A model generated the notes under the pieces. That model did not search any database, was not told the DNA's origin, and saw only the letters and a list, made by a program, of their open reading frames with translations. From assembly GCA_965200095.1 (NCBI GenBank), contig OZ241350.1, forward strand, positions 310,001 through 374,000: a stretch of 64,000 bases of DNA. Reading direction: 5' to 3'. The DNA is from JANQOH01 sp965200095 (GTDB lineage: Bacteria; Pseudomonadota; Alphaproteobacteria; UBA7887). The position numbers and the translations under genes were made by a program. Shown here piece after piece: positions 55,993-63,838 of this stretch (position 1 is its first letter; each line of letters starts with the position of its first letter).

Positions 55993-56928
55993 TCAGACTC
56001 TCTCGATGATCCGCTCGCCGAACAGGCCCTGGGGGCGGGCGAGCAGGAACAGGGTGGCGAGGATATAGGGGAACCAGTTCTCCAGCGCGCCGCCGACGAA
56101 ATCCGAGAGGTAGAATTCGGCGAGTTTCTCGCCGGCGCCGACGATGAGGCCGCCGACGATGGCGCCGGCAATGGAGTCGAAGCCGCCGATGATGAGCACC
56201 GGCAGCGCCTTCAGCGCCAGCAGCGCGAGGCTGAAATGCACGCCGAGTTTGGCGCCCCACAGCACCCCGGCGATGAGACCGATGGCGCCGGCGACCCCCC
56301 AGGTCACGGCCCAGATGTGCTGGAGCGGGATGCCGACCGACATGGCGGCCTGGTGGTCGTCGGACACGGCGCGCAGGGCGCGGCCGGTGCGGGTCCGCGA
56401 GAAGAAGAGGCTGAGCGCGAGGACCAGCGCGCCCGCGATCGCCGCCGCCGCCATGTCGAACAGGGTGATGTACATGCCGGCGGCGGCCAGCAGCCACCCC
56501 CAGGGTTCGTCGGGGATGCCGATGTCGAGGGCGTGGACCTCCGTCCCCCAGGCGAGCTGGGCGAACCCCTCGGTGAAGAAATTGAGGCCGATAGTGGCCA
56601 TGAAAAGGATGATGAGCGGCTGGTTCACGAGGGGGCGCAGGACGACGCGCTCCACGGCGACGCCGTAGAGAGCCATCGCCGCGAGGGTGGCGAGGAGGCA
56701 GACGACGAACCAGACCCCCGAAGCGCCCACGAGCGCCATTTCGAGAAGGCTGACGAACGTCAGCGCGGCGAACAGGACGAACGCGCCCTGGGCGAAATTG
56801 AAGACCCCCGACGCCTTGAAGATCAGGACGAAGCCGAGGGCGACCAGCGAGTACATGACGCCGGACATCAGCCCGCCGATCAGCACCTCGAGGAACAGGA
56901 AAAATTCGACGGCGAAACCTTCAGTCAT
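55993..56928 (-). CDS. livH: Branched-chain amino acid-type ABC permease LivH
   Basis: A 311-residue permease with about 8 segments. The first helices have GGLMSGVMYSLVALGFVLIF and KASGVFNFAQGAFV, the LivH signature, followed by the RTRTGRALRAVSDDHQAAMSV-like ATPase-facing loop (seen as GRALRAVSDDHQAAMS). It ends with LLARPQGLFGERIIERV, a standard LivH end. It is 25 bp downstream in the run from livG and 25 bp upstream of livM. Confidence 0.92.
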   Translation of the reverse strand: MTEGFAVEFFLFLEVLIGGLMSGVMYSLVALGFVLIFKASGVFNFAQGAFVLFAALTFVSLLEMALVGASGVWFVVCLLATLAAMALYGVAVERVVLRPLVNQPLIILFMATIGLNFFTEGFAQLAWGTEVHALDIGIPDEPWGWLLAAAGMYITLFDMAAAAIAGALVLALSLFFSRTRTGRALRAVSDDHQAAMSVGIPLQHIWAVTWGVAGAIGLIAGVLWGAKLGVHFSLALLALKALPVLIIGGFDSIAGAIVGGLIVGAGEKLAEFYLSDFVGGALENWFPYILATLFLLARPQGLFGERIIERV

Positions 56929-56949
56929 CGCAGGCGCGTCCTTTCCGGC

Positions 56950-57747
56950 TCATGCGCCGACTCCGAGATAGGCGTCGATCACCGCCGGGTTGCGGCGCAC
57001 CTCGCCCGGGGCGGCGTCGGCGATCTTGCGTCCGTAGTCGAGCACGGCGACGCGGTCCGAGATGTCCATGACGACGCCCATGTCGTGTTCGATCAACACG
57101 ACGGTCGTGCCGAACTCGTCGTTCACGTCGAGGATGAAGCGGGACATGTCTTCCTTCTCCTCGACGTTCATGCCGGCCATGGGTTCGTCGAGGAGGAGGA
57201 GGCGCGGCTCAGCGGCCAGCGCGCGGCCGAGTTCGACGCGCTTCTGAAGGCCGTAGGGCAGGCGTCCGACGGGGGTCTTGCGGATGTCCTGGATTTCCAG
57301 AAAGTCGATGATCTCCTCGACGGCGCGGCGGTGGACGAGCTCCTCGCGGAGGTAGCGCCCCCAATAGACCGCCTGGGCGAAGAGGTTGCCGGCGATCTTG
57401 CCGTTGCGACCCGTCATGATGTTGTCGAGCGTGGTCATGCCGCGGAACAGAGCCACGTTCTGGAAGGTGCGGGCGATGCCCTGGCGGGCGATCGCGGCGG
57501 GGGAGAGCTTCCCGCGCGGCGCGCCGTCGAAGACGATGCGCCCGGCCTGCGGCCGGTAGACGCCGTTGATGCAGTTCAGCAGCGATGTCTTGCCGGCGCC
57601 GTTGGGACCGATGATGGCGAGGATCTCGTGTTCGCGGACCGAGACCGAGACGTCGGAGAGGGCGCGCACGGCGCCGAAGCGCAGCGAGATATTTTCGGCG
57701 TCGAGGAGAACTCCGCCGACGGGTTTCCCGGCGCGCACCGCAGTCAA
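56950..57747 (-). CDS. livG: Branched-chain amino acid-type ABC transporter ATP-binding protein LivG
   Basis: A 265-residue ABC ATPase of the LivG group: Walker A GPNGAGKTS near residue 47, signature VGRLPYGLQKRVELGRAL (the Liv-type version without LSGGQ), Walker B LLLLDEPMAGMN and the H-switch VLIEHDMGVVM. The start is TTG 57747, which overlaps the acyl-CoA synthetase stop by 4 bp (TTGA), or GTG 57738. No ATG lies nearby. The long open frame above is antisense to the synthetase's other frame and is not coding. Confidence 0.9.
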   Translation of the reverse strand: MTAVRAGKPVGGVLLDAENISLRFGAVRALSDVSVSVREHEILAIIGPNGAGKTSLLNCINGVYRPQAGRIVFDGAPRGKLSPAAIARQGIARTFQNVALFRGMTTLDNIMTGRNGKIAGNLFAQAVYWGRYLREELVHRRAVEEIIDFLEIQDIRKTPVGRLPYGLQKRVELGRALAAEPRLLLLDEPMAGMNVEEKEDMSRFILDVNDEFGTTVVLIEHDMGVVMDISDRVAVLDYGRKIADAAPGEVRRNPAVIDAYLGVGA

Positions 57748-59711
57748 CCCGCCGCGGCGACCGGCGACGCCGGCTCGAGGTCGCGGATGACGAGGGTGGC
57801 GTCGACGACGCCCTCGCGCCCGTCTTCGAAAGCGACGCGGGCCCGGATCCGCGCCTCGGATGCGCCGCCGAACAGGGCGTCGATGAGGGCGGCGTATTTT
57901 TCGGCGACGAACCGCCGGCGCACCTTGCGCGTGCGGGTCAGTTCGTTGTCGTCGGGGTCGAGTTGCTTGTGCAGGACGAGGAAGCGCCGGATCTGCGCGC
58001 CCGCCATGGCCTCGTCCGCCGCGAGGCCGGCATTGACCGAAGCGACTTCGCGGGCCACGAGATCGAGGACCTCCTTCTTGCCGGCGATATCCGTATAGCT
58101 GGTATAGGCGAGGCTGCGTCTTTCGGCCCAGTTGCCGACGGCCTCGAGGTCGATATTGACGAAGGCGCAGACGAAATCGCGTCCGTCTCCGAACGTCACG
58201 GCCTCGAGGACGTAGGGGCTGAATTTGAGTTTGTTCTCGAGATATTTGGGCGCGAACATCGTGCCGTCGTTCAGGCGGCCCACGTCGCGGGCGCGGTCGA
58301 TGATGCGCAGCTGGCCGTTGGCGCCGAAATATCCCGCGTCGCCGGACGATATCCACCCGTCGCCGTCGAGCGTCTCGCGCGTCGCCTTTTCGTCACGGAA
58401 ATAACCGATGAAGGCGCCGGGGCTGCGGAACTGAACCTCGCCGCCGTCGGCGATGCGCAGCTCCACTTCCGGCATGGCGACGCCGACCGCTTCCGGATCG
58501 ACCTCGCCGTCGCGCTGACCGCAGACGAGCGCGGTGGCTTCGGTCATCCCGTATATCTGCTTGATGTTGACGCCGAGCGATCGGTAGAAGGAGAAGATTT
58601 CAGGGCCTATGGCTTCGCCCGCCGTATAGGCCACGCGGATGCGCGAAAAGCCGAGATTGTCCTTGAGCGGCCCGTAGACCAGGAGGGCGCCGAGGCCGTA
58701 GAGCAGCCGGTCGCCGAAGCGCACCGGCGCGCCGTCGAGCAGCCGCGCGCCGACGCGCTCCGCCACTTTCATGAAGCGGTGGAACATGAACCGCTTGAAG
58801 GCCGCCGAGTCCTCGATACGCACCAGGACGGTGGTCAGGATGCTCTCCCAGATGCGCGGCGGGGCGAAGAAATAGGTGGGGCCTATCTCCCGCAGGTCCG
58901 ACAGCACGGTGGCGCCGCTTTCGGGGCAGTTGACGGTGAAACCGGCAACGATGGCCTGGCTGAAGGAAAACAGGTGGTCTCCCACCCACGCCATGGGGAG
59001 GTAGGCGAGCACTTCCTCGCGCTCCGTGAGCGCATCGTGGCGGACGCCGTTGATCGAGGTGCGGATCAGGTTGTCGTGGCTGAGCATCACGCCCTTGGGC
59101 TTGCCGGTCGTCCCCGACGTGTAGAGCATGATGGCGAGGTCGCCGCCGCGGCCCCGGTCGATTTCGGCGTCGAGGACGCCGGGGTCCTCCCGGTCGGCGC
59201 GCGCGCCTTCCTCGCGCAGCGTCTCGTAGGGGGCGAGCGCGTCGTCGTCGTAATGGCGCAGCCCGCGCGGGTCGTCGTAGACGATGCGGCGGAGCGCAGG
59301 CAGGCGGGGGCGGACCTGCAACAATTTGTCCACCTGCTCCTGGTCCTCGGCGATGGCGAAGCGGACATCGGCATGGTCAAGGATGAAGCTCATCTCGTCG
59401 GCCGCCGAGTCCTGATAGATGGGCACGGGAACCGCGCCGAGCATTTGCGTCGCCGCCATGGCGAGATAGAGGCGGGGCCTGTTGTCGCCGACGATCGCCG
59501 CCTTGTCGCCGCGCTCCATGCCGAGCGCCGCAAAACCGCGGGCGAGGGCGCGGGCCTCGGTCCACGCTTCGCGCCAGGTCCACGACTGCCAGATGCCGAG
59601 GTCCTTCTCGCGAAGGAAGACGCGATCGCCGCTCTCCCCGGCCCGGGCCCGGAGCCGTCTGGGCAGGGTATCGTGCGCCGCGGCGTCTGCGGCGCCGGCC
59701 GAACGGTCCAT
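57744..59711 (-). CDS. AMP-dependent synthetase/acyl-CoA ligase
   Basis: A 655-residue ANL-family enzyme, of the size of long-chain acyl-CoA synthetases. The AMP/ATP motif is MLYTSGTTGKPKGVMLSH near residue 190, the A5-like motif IYGMTEATALV near 360, and DGWISSGDAG precedes IIDRARDV (the hinge/lysine region). Unlike typical long-chain forms there is no N-terminal membrane segment. It starts on ATG 59711. It leads the Liv-type ABC run and likely activates the transported acid with CoA, a layout known for aromatic acid or fatty acid uptake. An IS481-like element lies about 100 bp upstream. Confidence 0.88.
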   Translation of the reverse strand: MDRSAGAADAAAHDTLPRRLRARAGESGDRVFLREKDLGIWQSWTWREAWTEARALARGFAALGMERGDKAAIVGDNRPRLYLAMAATQMLGAVPVPIYQDSAADEMSFILDHADVRFAIAEDQEQVDKLLQVRPRLPALRRIVYDDPRGLRHYDDDALAPYETLREEGARADREDPGVLDAEIDRGRGGDLAIMLYTSGTTGKPKGVMLSHDNLIRTSINGVRHDALTEREEVLAYLPMAWVGDHLFSFSQAIVAGFTVNCPESGATVLSDLREIGPTYFFAPPRIWESILTTVLVRIEDSAAFKRFMFHRFMKVAERVGARLLDGAPVRFGDRLLYGLGALLVYGPLKDNLGFSRIRVAYTAGEAIGPEIFSFYRSLGVNIKQIYGMTEATALVCGQRDGEVDPEAVGVAMPEVELRIADGGEVQFRSPGAFIGYFRDEKATRETLDGDGWISSGDAGYFGANGQLRIIDRARDVGRLNDGTMFAPKYLENKLKFSPYVLEAVTFGDGRDFVCAFVNIDLEAVGNWAERRSLAYTSYTDIAGKKEVLDLVAREVASVNAGLAADEAMAGAQIRRFLVLHKQLDPDDNELTRTRKVRRRFVAEKYAALIDALFGGASEARIRARVAFEDGREGVVDATLVIRDLEPASPVAAAG

Positions 59712-59809
59712 CGCTTTCCCCGGCCGCTGGGAGCGGCCTCGCTTCGCTGCCCGCCGGCGCGAACCGGCGTCGGGCGCGCAGATTACCCGCGAACCGGCCT
59801 GCGCAACAA

Positions 59810-59814
59810 GCCCG
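59810..59814. repeat. Target duplication GCCCG, left copy
   Basis: The 5-bp sequence GCCCG immediately precedes the left terminal inverted repeat of the IS481-like element. The same five bases follow the right end at 60964-60968. This is a target-site duplication of the expected size. Confidence 0.8.
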
Positions 59815-59823
59815 TGTACTGGT

Positions 59824-60867
59824 TCACGACATATGAGACGTGGGGCGGTCGGTGGGGGTCTCGTTTGCTGTGAGGGATTGAAGGTATTGAGCGGGGGTGC
59901 GGTTGTCGAGGGCCTGGTGGGGTCGGAAGTTGTTGAACTCGTCGGCGAAGGCGTCGACCCAGCGGTTGATTCGGTTGAGGTCGTTGTCGGGGAGGTCCCA
60001 TGTTGCGTAGAACTCATATCGCCATGCGCCGTTGTTGCGTTCGACGGAGCCGTTGAGTTTGGGGGATCGGGGCGGGAGTTCGAAGAGGTCGATTCCCCTG
60101 CTTTGGCATTCGCGTTCGAAGTCGGCTTTGAACTCGGCGCCGCCATCGACCTGGATGGCTCGGATGGGGAAGGGCATGTCTTCCTGGAGTTTGTCGAGGA
60201 AGCGTTTGGCGTTGTGAGCGGTTGCGCGCCTCCAGGCTTGCGCGCATGTCCAGCGGGTGACGGGGTCGTATGCGGTGAACTGCTTGATGGTGGGTCGTCC
60301 TGCGGTTCGGGCGATGGAGAGGGTGTCGAGCTGGACGATTTCTCCGGGTTGGGAGGGTTTGCGTCCTTTGGGCAGGCGCGTGGCCCAGGGGCGTTTTCGT
60401 CGTGCGGCGCGGGGGGCGTTTCGGCGGAGGTCGGGGACGGGGAAGACGTCCCCTTTTTCGACGAGGGTTTTGAGGATGCGGCCGATGGTGCTTTCGCTGG
60501 CGTCGAAGCCCTGGCGTTGGATGAGGACGGCGATTTTGGCCTTTCCCCACATGGGATAGTCGTTGCGGGCCTCGCGCACGGCCGCGACCAGCGCCGGTGC
60601 CCATTGCGCCCGGCGCACGCGGCGGGGGCGGCGCGAGAGCGGTTCGAGGCGTCCGCGTTCGGCGCGCTTTCGCCAGCGGTAGAGGGTCGACAGGGGCACG
60701 CCGACCGCAGCCGCCGCCGAGCGGGCGTTCAGGCCGTCTTCGCGGGCCTGCTTCCAGCGTTCGATGGCGTCGCGTCTGTGCGCCCCTTCGCTACGCTCAG
60801 CGGCGCACAGACGCGACGCCAGGCGTGCTCCTTGTGTAATCTGTCTCGGCAGGCCGATAACCTGCAT
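59824..60867 (-). CDS. IS481-family transposase
   Basis: A 347-residue DDE transposase. The N-terminal helix-turn-helix part has ARSAAAAVGVPLSTLYRWRK near residues 48-67. The integrase core has the acidic triad at D181 (VQLDTLSI), D241 (QVDGGAEF) and E276 (NGSVERNNG), and it ends with FRPHQALDNRTPAQYL, typical of IS481 transposases. ATG 60867 with GGAGG five bases upstream is chosen over the longer frame. The last codons and stop lie inside the left terminal repeat. There is no frameshift in the reading. Confidence 0.9.
   Translation of the reverse strand: MQVIGLPRQITQGARLASRLCAAERSEGAHRRDAIERWKQAREDGLNARSAAAAVGVPLSTLYRWRKRAERGRLEPLSRRPRRVRRAQWAPALVAAVREARNDYPMWGKAKIAVLIQRQGFDASESTIGRILKTLVEKGDVFPVPDLRRNAPRAARRKRPWATRLPKGRKPSQPGEIVQLDTLSIARTAGRPTIKQFTAYDPVTRWTCAQAWRRATAHNAKRFLDKLQEDMPFPIRAIQVDGGAEFKADFERECQSRGIDLFELPPRSPKLNGSVERNNGAWRYEFYATWDLPDNDLNRINRWVDAFADEFNNFRPHQALDNRTPAQYLQSLTANETPTDRPTSHMS
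60771..60815. repeat. Perfect 14-bp hairpin in the transposase 5' end
   Basis: CGCGTCTGTGCGCC (60771-60784) pairs exactly with GGCGCACAGACGCG (60802-60815), with 17 unpaired bases between. It lies in codons 18-32 of the transposase on the minus strand, where it would form a stable stem in the mRNA shortly after the start and could limit translation, a known device for regulating IS expression. It is noted as a possible regulator. Confidence 0.5.
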
Positions 60868-60968
60868 GGGGGCCTCCGTTGGCTGTTTCCTCACACCAAA
60901 CAGCTTCGGAGACCCCCACCCCGCCTGCAAGCCCCGCGTCTCACATGTGTCCGAACCAGATCAGCCCG

Positions 60969-61177
60969 GATACCGGTTCGCGACATATGAGACGCCGGGC
61001 GGTCTGCGGGGAACGGCGCGTCAAGCCGCTTCGCGGCTCCTTTGCTGCGCTCCGGCTCTTCGGGCGACCCGCCTCACCGCGGACTGTGGGCCGCCATGGC
61101 CGTAAGCAGGCTTCGGCCACGGAAAGGCCCGGATACCGACAAACGCGCCGCGTTTCACATCTGTCCGAACCGGATCG
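60969..61177. mobile_element. MITE-like element, copy B
   Basis: A 209-bp non-coding segment directly after the right target duplication of the IS. Its left end (GATACCGGTTCGCGACATAT then GAGACG) and right end (GTTTCACATCTGTCCGAACC) correspond to the ends of the IS, and the interior matches copy A at 33295-33511. It is followed by GCCCG at 61178-61182 and preceded by GCCCG at 60964-60968, so it has its own 5-bp duplication, shared with the IS. Intact terminal repeats without transposase suggest a non-autonomous relative of the IS. Confidence 0.7.
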
Positions 61178-61295
61178 GCCCGCGTCCCGACGCGCGGCCG
61201 GCGCCGGCCGCGCTCACGCGCGGTTCAAGGGCGCCCACCCGGGCCCACAGACCGGCGCCGGCGAAGGCGATCTCAAACTCGGCATAGACGCGGCC

Positions 61296-61670
61296 TTACA
61301 GCGACAGTGCGTGCTCAGTCACGAACCGCAGAAAGGCAGCCAGCTGCGTCTCGCTTATTTCTCCGTTCCGATAACGTGAAACCTGTCGTCGAAGAAGAGG
61401 GGCAAGCGAACAAGCGGACCGGAACTCGGATTCGTAAACGTCCGTCAGAACCTTGAAGGCGTCGCTGGACACCTGTCTCATGGCATCCACCATGTCATCT
61501 ACGCTGCTACTCGCGTATCCGGCGTCCGGATGGCTAATTCCGCGCAGCGAGTGAGCGATCGAGTTGTAACACCCGATCACCCGATGCTTGCTCATTGTCT
61601 CGGCTTCCGCCACTCCAGACGTCAGCGCTCCAACGGCGACGGCTGCCAGCAATCTTCTCAAGAGGCGCAC
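61296..61670 (-). CDS. Secreted hypothetical protein
   Basis: A 124-residue protein with a clear signal peptide (MRLLRRLLAAVAVGALTSGV, cleaved near AEA-E, residue 24). The mature part is helical with two cysteines (one in VIGCYN, one in RSACSLAP) and a C-terminal ISETQLAAFLRFVTEH segment. I do not recognise the family. It lies between the MITE-like element and the PCu(A)C-like gene on the same strand, but 79 bp away from the latter, so it may be independent. AT-richer than its neighbours. Confidence 0.6.
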   Translation of the reverse strand: MRLLRRLLAAVAVGALTSGVAEAETMSKHRVIGCYNSIAHSLRGISHPDAGYASSSVDDMVDAMRQVSSDAFKVLTDVYESEFRSACSLAPLLRRQVSRYRNGEISETQLAAFLRFVTEHALSL

Positions 61671-61749
61671 AGGTTAGCCCTCCATATGGCGTTTCCCGTC
61701 ACCGTCGAGCGCGCGGCGTTCCGTGCTCGCGCCCGCGGGCAGAGAGACG

Positions 61750-62175
61750 CTATGCGCCGCCGCCGGCGACGACGACTTCGGTCTCCGCGACGGCGCCGTC
61801 GGCGAAAAGGAGGCGCAGGACGAAGCGGTCGCCGTCGCGCGGCGGGCGCGGGAGATCGGTCAGAACGACGGCGTATTCGCCGGGGGCAAACGCGATTTCG
61901 GCGCCCGGCGCGATCATCATCCGGTCGACTGTGCGGGACGCGCCGCCCGGGCGGCCGTCGGTGTCCGAACGGATGACGGCGACGCCGCCGAGATCGCTCT
62001 CCGCGCCGACCAGCATCGCGACCCCGCCCCGGTTCTCGACGGTGAAATAGACCGCAAGGACGCCCGGGCGCGCCGGGTCCGTCCGGCTCCACGGGTCGGT
62101 CAGCGTCACGTCGGCCGCATGGGCGGCGGCGGAGGCGGCGAACGCCGCGAACGCGAAGGCCCGGATTCGACTCAT
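61750..62175 (-). CDS. PCu(A)C-like copper chaperone homologue without copper ligands
   Basis: A 141-residue exported protein with a signal peptide (residues 1-20, ending HAA-D). The fold is PCu(A)C: LTDPWSRTDPARPGVLAVYF at the N-terminus, a central strand and a FAPGEYAVVLTDL segment where intact members have FxPGGyHlMLmgL. The copper-binding residues, a histidine and methionine in the central strand and the HxM in the late loop, are replaced (R in VIRSDTDG; AVV in place of HLM). So copper binding should be lost. It is the last gene of the minus-strand cassette with ExbB/ExbD-like proteins, which suggests a different partner or a structural role. Start ATG 62175 is clear. Confidence 0.72.
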   Translation of the reverse strand: MSRIRAFAFAAFAASAAAHAADVTLTDPWSRTDPARPGVLAVYFTVENRGGVAMLVGAESDLGGVAVIRSDTDGRPGGASRTVDRMMIAPGAEIAFAPGEYAVVLTDLPRPPRDGDRFVLRLLFADGAVAETEVVVAGGGA

Positions 62176-62215
62176 GGCTTTCTCCCCGGCGGCGCGGAAA
62201 TGTCGGCGGAAGGCG

Positions 62216-62716
62216 TCAATCGTCCTCGCGCGGCTCCTGCCAGCCGCGCGTCACGCCGTCCTTGAGCAGGTCGGGCGGTTCGTAATCCACATAGACGACC
62301 TCGTATTCGCCGTCGCCGCCGCTCAACTCCACGACCTGCTGCTCGTAGTCGGATGCGGCGGCTTCGAAACGTTCGTAGTCGTCCAGGTCGAACTGTATCC
62401 GATACACCCGGGGCGTCGGGTCGACTCCGAGGGTGTCGAGAAACATATAGAAGCGCCCGGTATCCTTGTCGAGTTTGGACGACAGCACCTTGTAGTTGCC
62501 TTCGGGCGGGTAGGGGTTCGGGCGCCCCAGCGTGCCGATCAGCGCGAACAGCGGCAGCCACAGCGCCACAGCGCCGGCGACGACGGCGGGCGGCCGGAGC
62601 CAGCGCTTCCGCGTCAGGACGGCGAGAACGACGAGACCGATACACGCGGCGTGCGCCGCGAGCAGCGACCAGTGGTCCGTTTCCGAGAGGAATTCGGGCA
62701 GCGCAGGCTGGGGCAT
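62216..62716 (-). CDS. Membrane protein of the ExbB/ExbD-like cassette (166 aa)
   Basis: A 166-residue protein with two membrane segments near the N-terminus (about residues 16-34 and 42-62) and a periplasmic C-terminal part. The latter has FYMFLDTLGVDP, VYRIQFDLDDYERFE and EYEVVYVDYEPP. Its core YMFL...P..YR..FDL matches the next gene upstream (62719-63186), so the two are paralogues. No known domain is recognised. It lies 40 bp from the PCu(A)C-like gene and 2 bp from its paralogue, so the run is one operon. Confidence 0.7.
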   Translation of the reverse strand: MPQPALPEFLSETDHWSLLAAHAACIGLVVLAVLTRKRWLRPPAVVAGAVALWLPLFALIGTLGRPNPYPPEGNYKVLSSKLDKDTGRFYMFLDTLGVDPTPRVYRIQFDLDDYERFEAAASDYEQQVVELSGGDGEYEVVYVDYEPPDLLKDGVTRGWQEPREDD

Positions 62717-62718
62717 GG

Positions 62719-63186
62719 CTATCGGTCCCTCCGGTAATCGCCATAGAAGCGCTTTTCGAGCGCGATGTCGTAGCGCACCTCGCCGGTCTCCGGGTCGCGG
62801 CGGATGTCGATGGTCTTCTCCGCGAAGGTTCCCATCTCCATCGCCGCGTCCTGCAGGGCGATTGCGGTCCTGAGATCGAAGGGGACGCGGTAGTGCAGGG
62901 GTTCGACGACGCCGGGGCGTTCGAGGAACATGTAGATGGCGCGGTTGGGTTCGTCGATCTGCCAGCCGAGCATGTCGTAGCGGCCGTCCTCGGGCCAGGG
63001 GTCGGGGTAGCCCAGGGTCGTCCGCGCCGTGAGCACAGGGTAGACGACGGCCGCCGCGCCCACCGCCACGGTGGCGAGTCGCAACCACCAGCGCCGCCAG
63101 TCGCGGATGAACAGCATCGCGAAGAGGAACGCGACGGTCGCCGCATAGATCGCATACAGGACAATGGTGACCATCAGTTCCGACAT
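62719..63186 (-). CDS. Membrane protein of the ExbB/ExbD-like cassette (155 aa)
   Basis: A 155-residue protein with two membrane segments (about residues 5-25 and 33-52) and a periplasmic part with YDMLGWQIDEPNRAIYMFLE, HYRVPFDLRTAIALQ and a C-terminal RRDPETGEVRYDIALEK. The same YMFL...YR..FDL core is found in the 166-residue paralogue immediately downstream. The family is not recognised. ATG 63186 is at the normal place, 25 bp after the stop of the ExbD-like gene. Confidence 0.7.
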   Translation of the reverse strand: MSELMVTIVLYAIYAATVAFLFAMLFIRDWRRWWLRLATVAVGAAAVVYPVLTARTTLGYPDPWPEDGRYDMLGWQIDEPNRAIYMFLERPGVVEPLHYRVPFDLRTAIALQDAAMEMGTFAEKTIDIRRDPETGEVRYDIALEKRFYGDYRRDR

Positions 63187-63211
63187 GGCGGCCCCTCCCG
63201 GCGTTGCGGGA

Positions 63212-63808
63212 TCAACGTTGCGAGATGATCGACTTGTAGAGGTCGTGAATGCTGTCTTCGATCAGCGCGCCGTCCTCGTCGAGGGTGAACCGGAGCACGG
63301 TCGTTTCTTCCTTGCGGCGGTTGAGCAGCACTTCCTCGTTATAGATCTCGCCCAGGTCTCCCTTGCCGGTGACGCGGACCTTCACCGGGACGGGCAGCGG
63401 TTCCCGGTATTCGTTATAGAGGTGGAGGTTGACGGTGTATTCGCCGGCGTCCCGCGTGCGGATCGACATCCACTCGTAATTGAGGTCGGAGGTGTCGTTG
63501 ATCTTCCCGCGGTCGTCCCGTTCGAGGTTGAGCGACGGCCCCGCTTCGTAGATGCCCCAGCCGACGGGCACGCCGTCGGGGCCCATGCCCCAGAGATCGA
63601 TGTCGTAGGCGGTGCCGGAAGGCCAGGTGATCTCGATCAGGATCTGCGTGCGCAGCGGAACCTCGTCGGGCTTCTGCACCGGGTTGATCAGGAAGGTGAG
63701 AAGGAAGATCACGACGACGAGGCTGAACACCATCAGGAACAGCACGTCGCGGAAGGCGATGCCCGCCGGGTCGCGATTCCGGTCGGTGAATATCTCGAAA
63801 TCGTACAT
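63212..63808 (-). CDS. ExbD/TolR-like protein with C-terminal beta domain
   Basis: A 198-residue protein. One membrane helix (about residues 18-41) begins with AFRDVLFLMVFSLVVVIFLL, in which D21 sits as the proton-carrying aspartate of ExbD/TolR/MotB proteins. The periplasmic part is not the usual ExbD fold: it reads ILIEITWPSGTAYDIDLWGM, then EYTVNLHLYNEYREPLP, which resembles the beta-sandwich DUF2135-type domain. So the motor anchor appears fused to a different sensing or binding domain. It lies downstream of an ExbB/MotA-like gene. Substrate or function unknown. Confidence 0.7.
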   Translation of the reverse strand: MYDFEIFTDRNRDPAGIAFRDVLFLMVFSLVVVIFLLTFLINPVQKPDEVPLRTQILIEITWPSGTAYDIDLWGMGPDGVPVGWGIYEAGPSLNLERDDRGKINDTSDLNYEWMSIRTRDAGEYTVNLHLYNEYREPLPVPVKVRVTGKGDLGEIYNEEVLLNRRKEETTVLRFTLDEDGALIEDSIHDLYKSIISQR

Positions 63809-63838
63809 GACGCCGGGGCGCGCCTCCGGGCGGACGGA

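Larger units (their letters stand above)
59815..60963 (-). mobile_element. IS481-like insertion sequence
   Basis: An 1149-bp element bounded by imperfect terminal inverted repeats of about 50 bp: the left end reads TGTACTGGTTCACGACATAT and continues to a GGTGGGGGTCTC block at 59851-59862, and the right end, in reverse, TGATCTGGTTCGGACACATG, with the same block at 60909-60920. It is flanked by GCCCG at 59810-59814 and 60964-60968. A single transposase gene fills the interior on the minus strand. Similar terminal sequences are found at the two MITE-like segments (33295-33511, 60969-61177). The element looks recently inserted and probably active, as all parts are intact. Confidence 0.85.
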
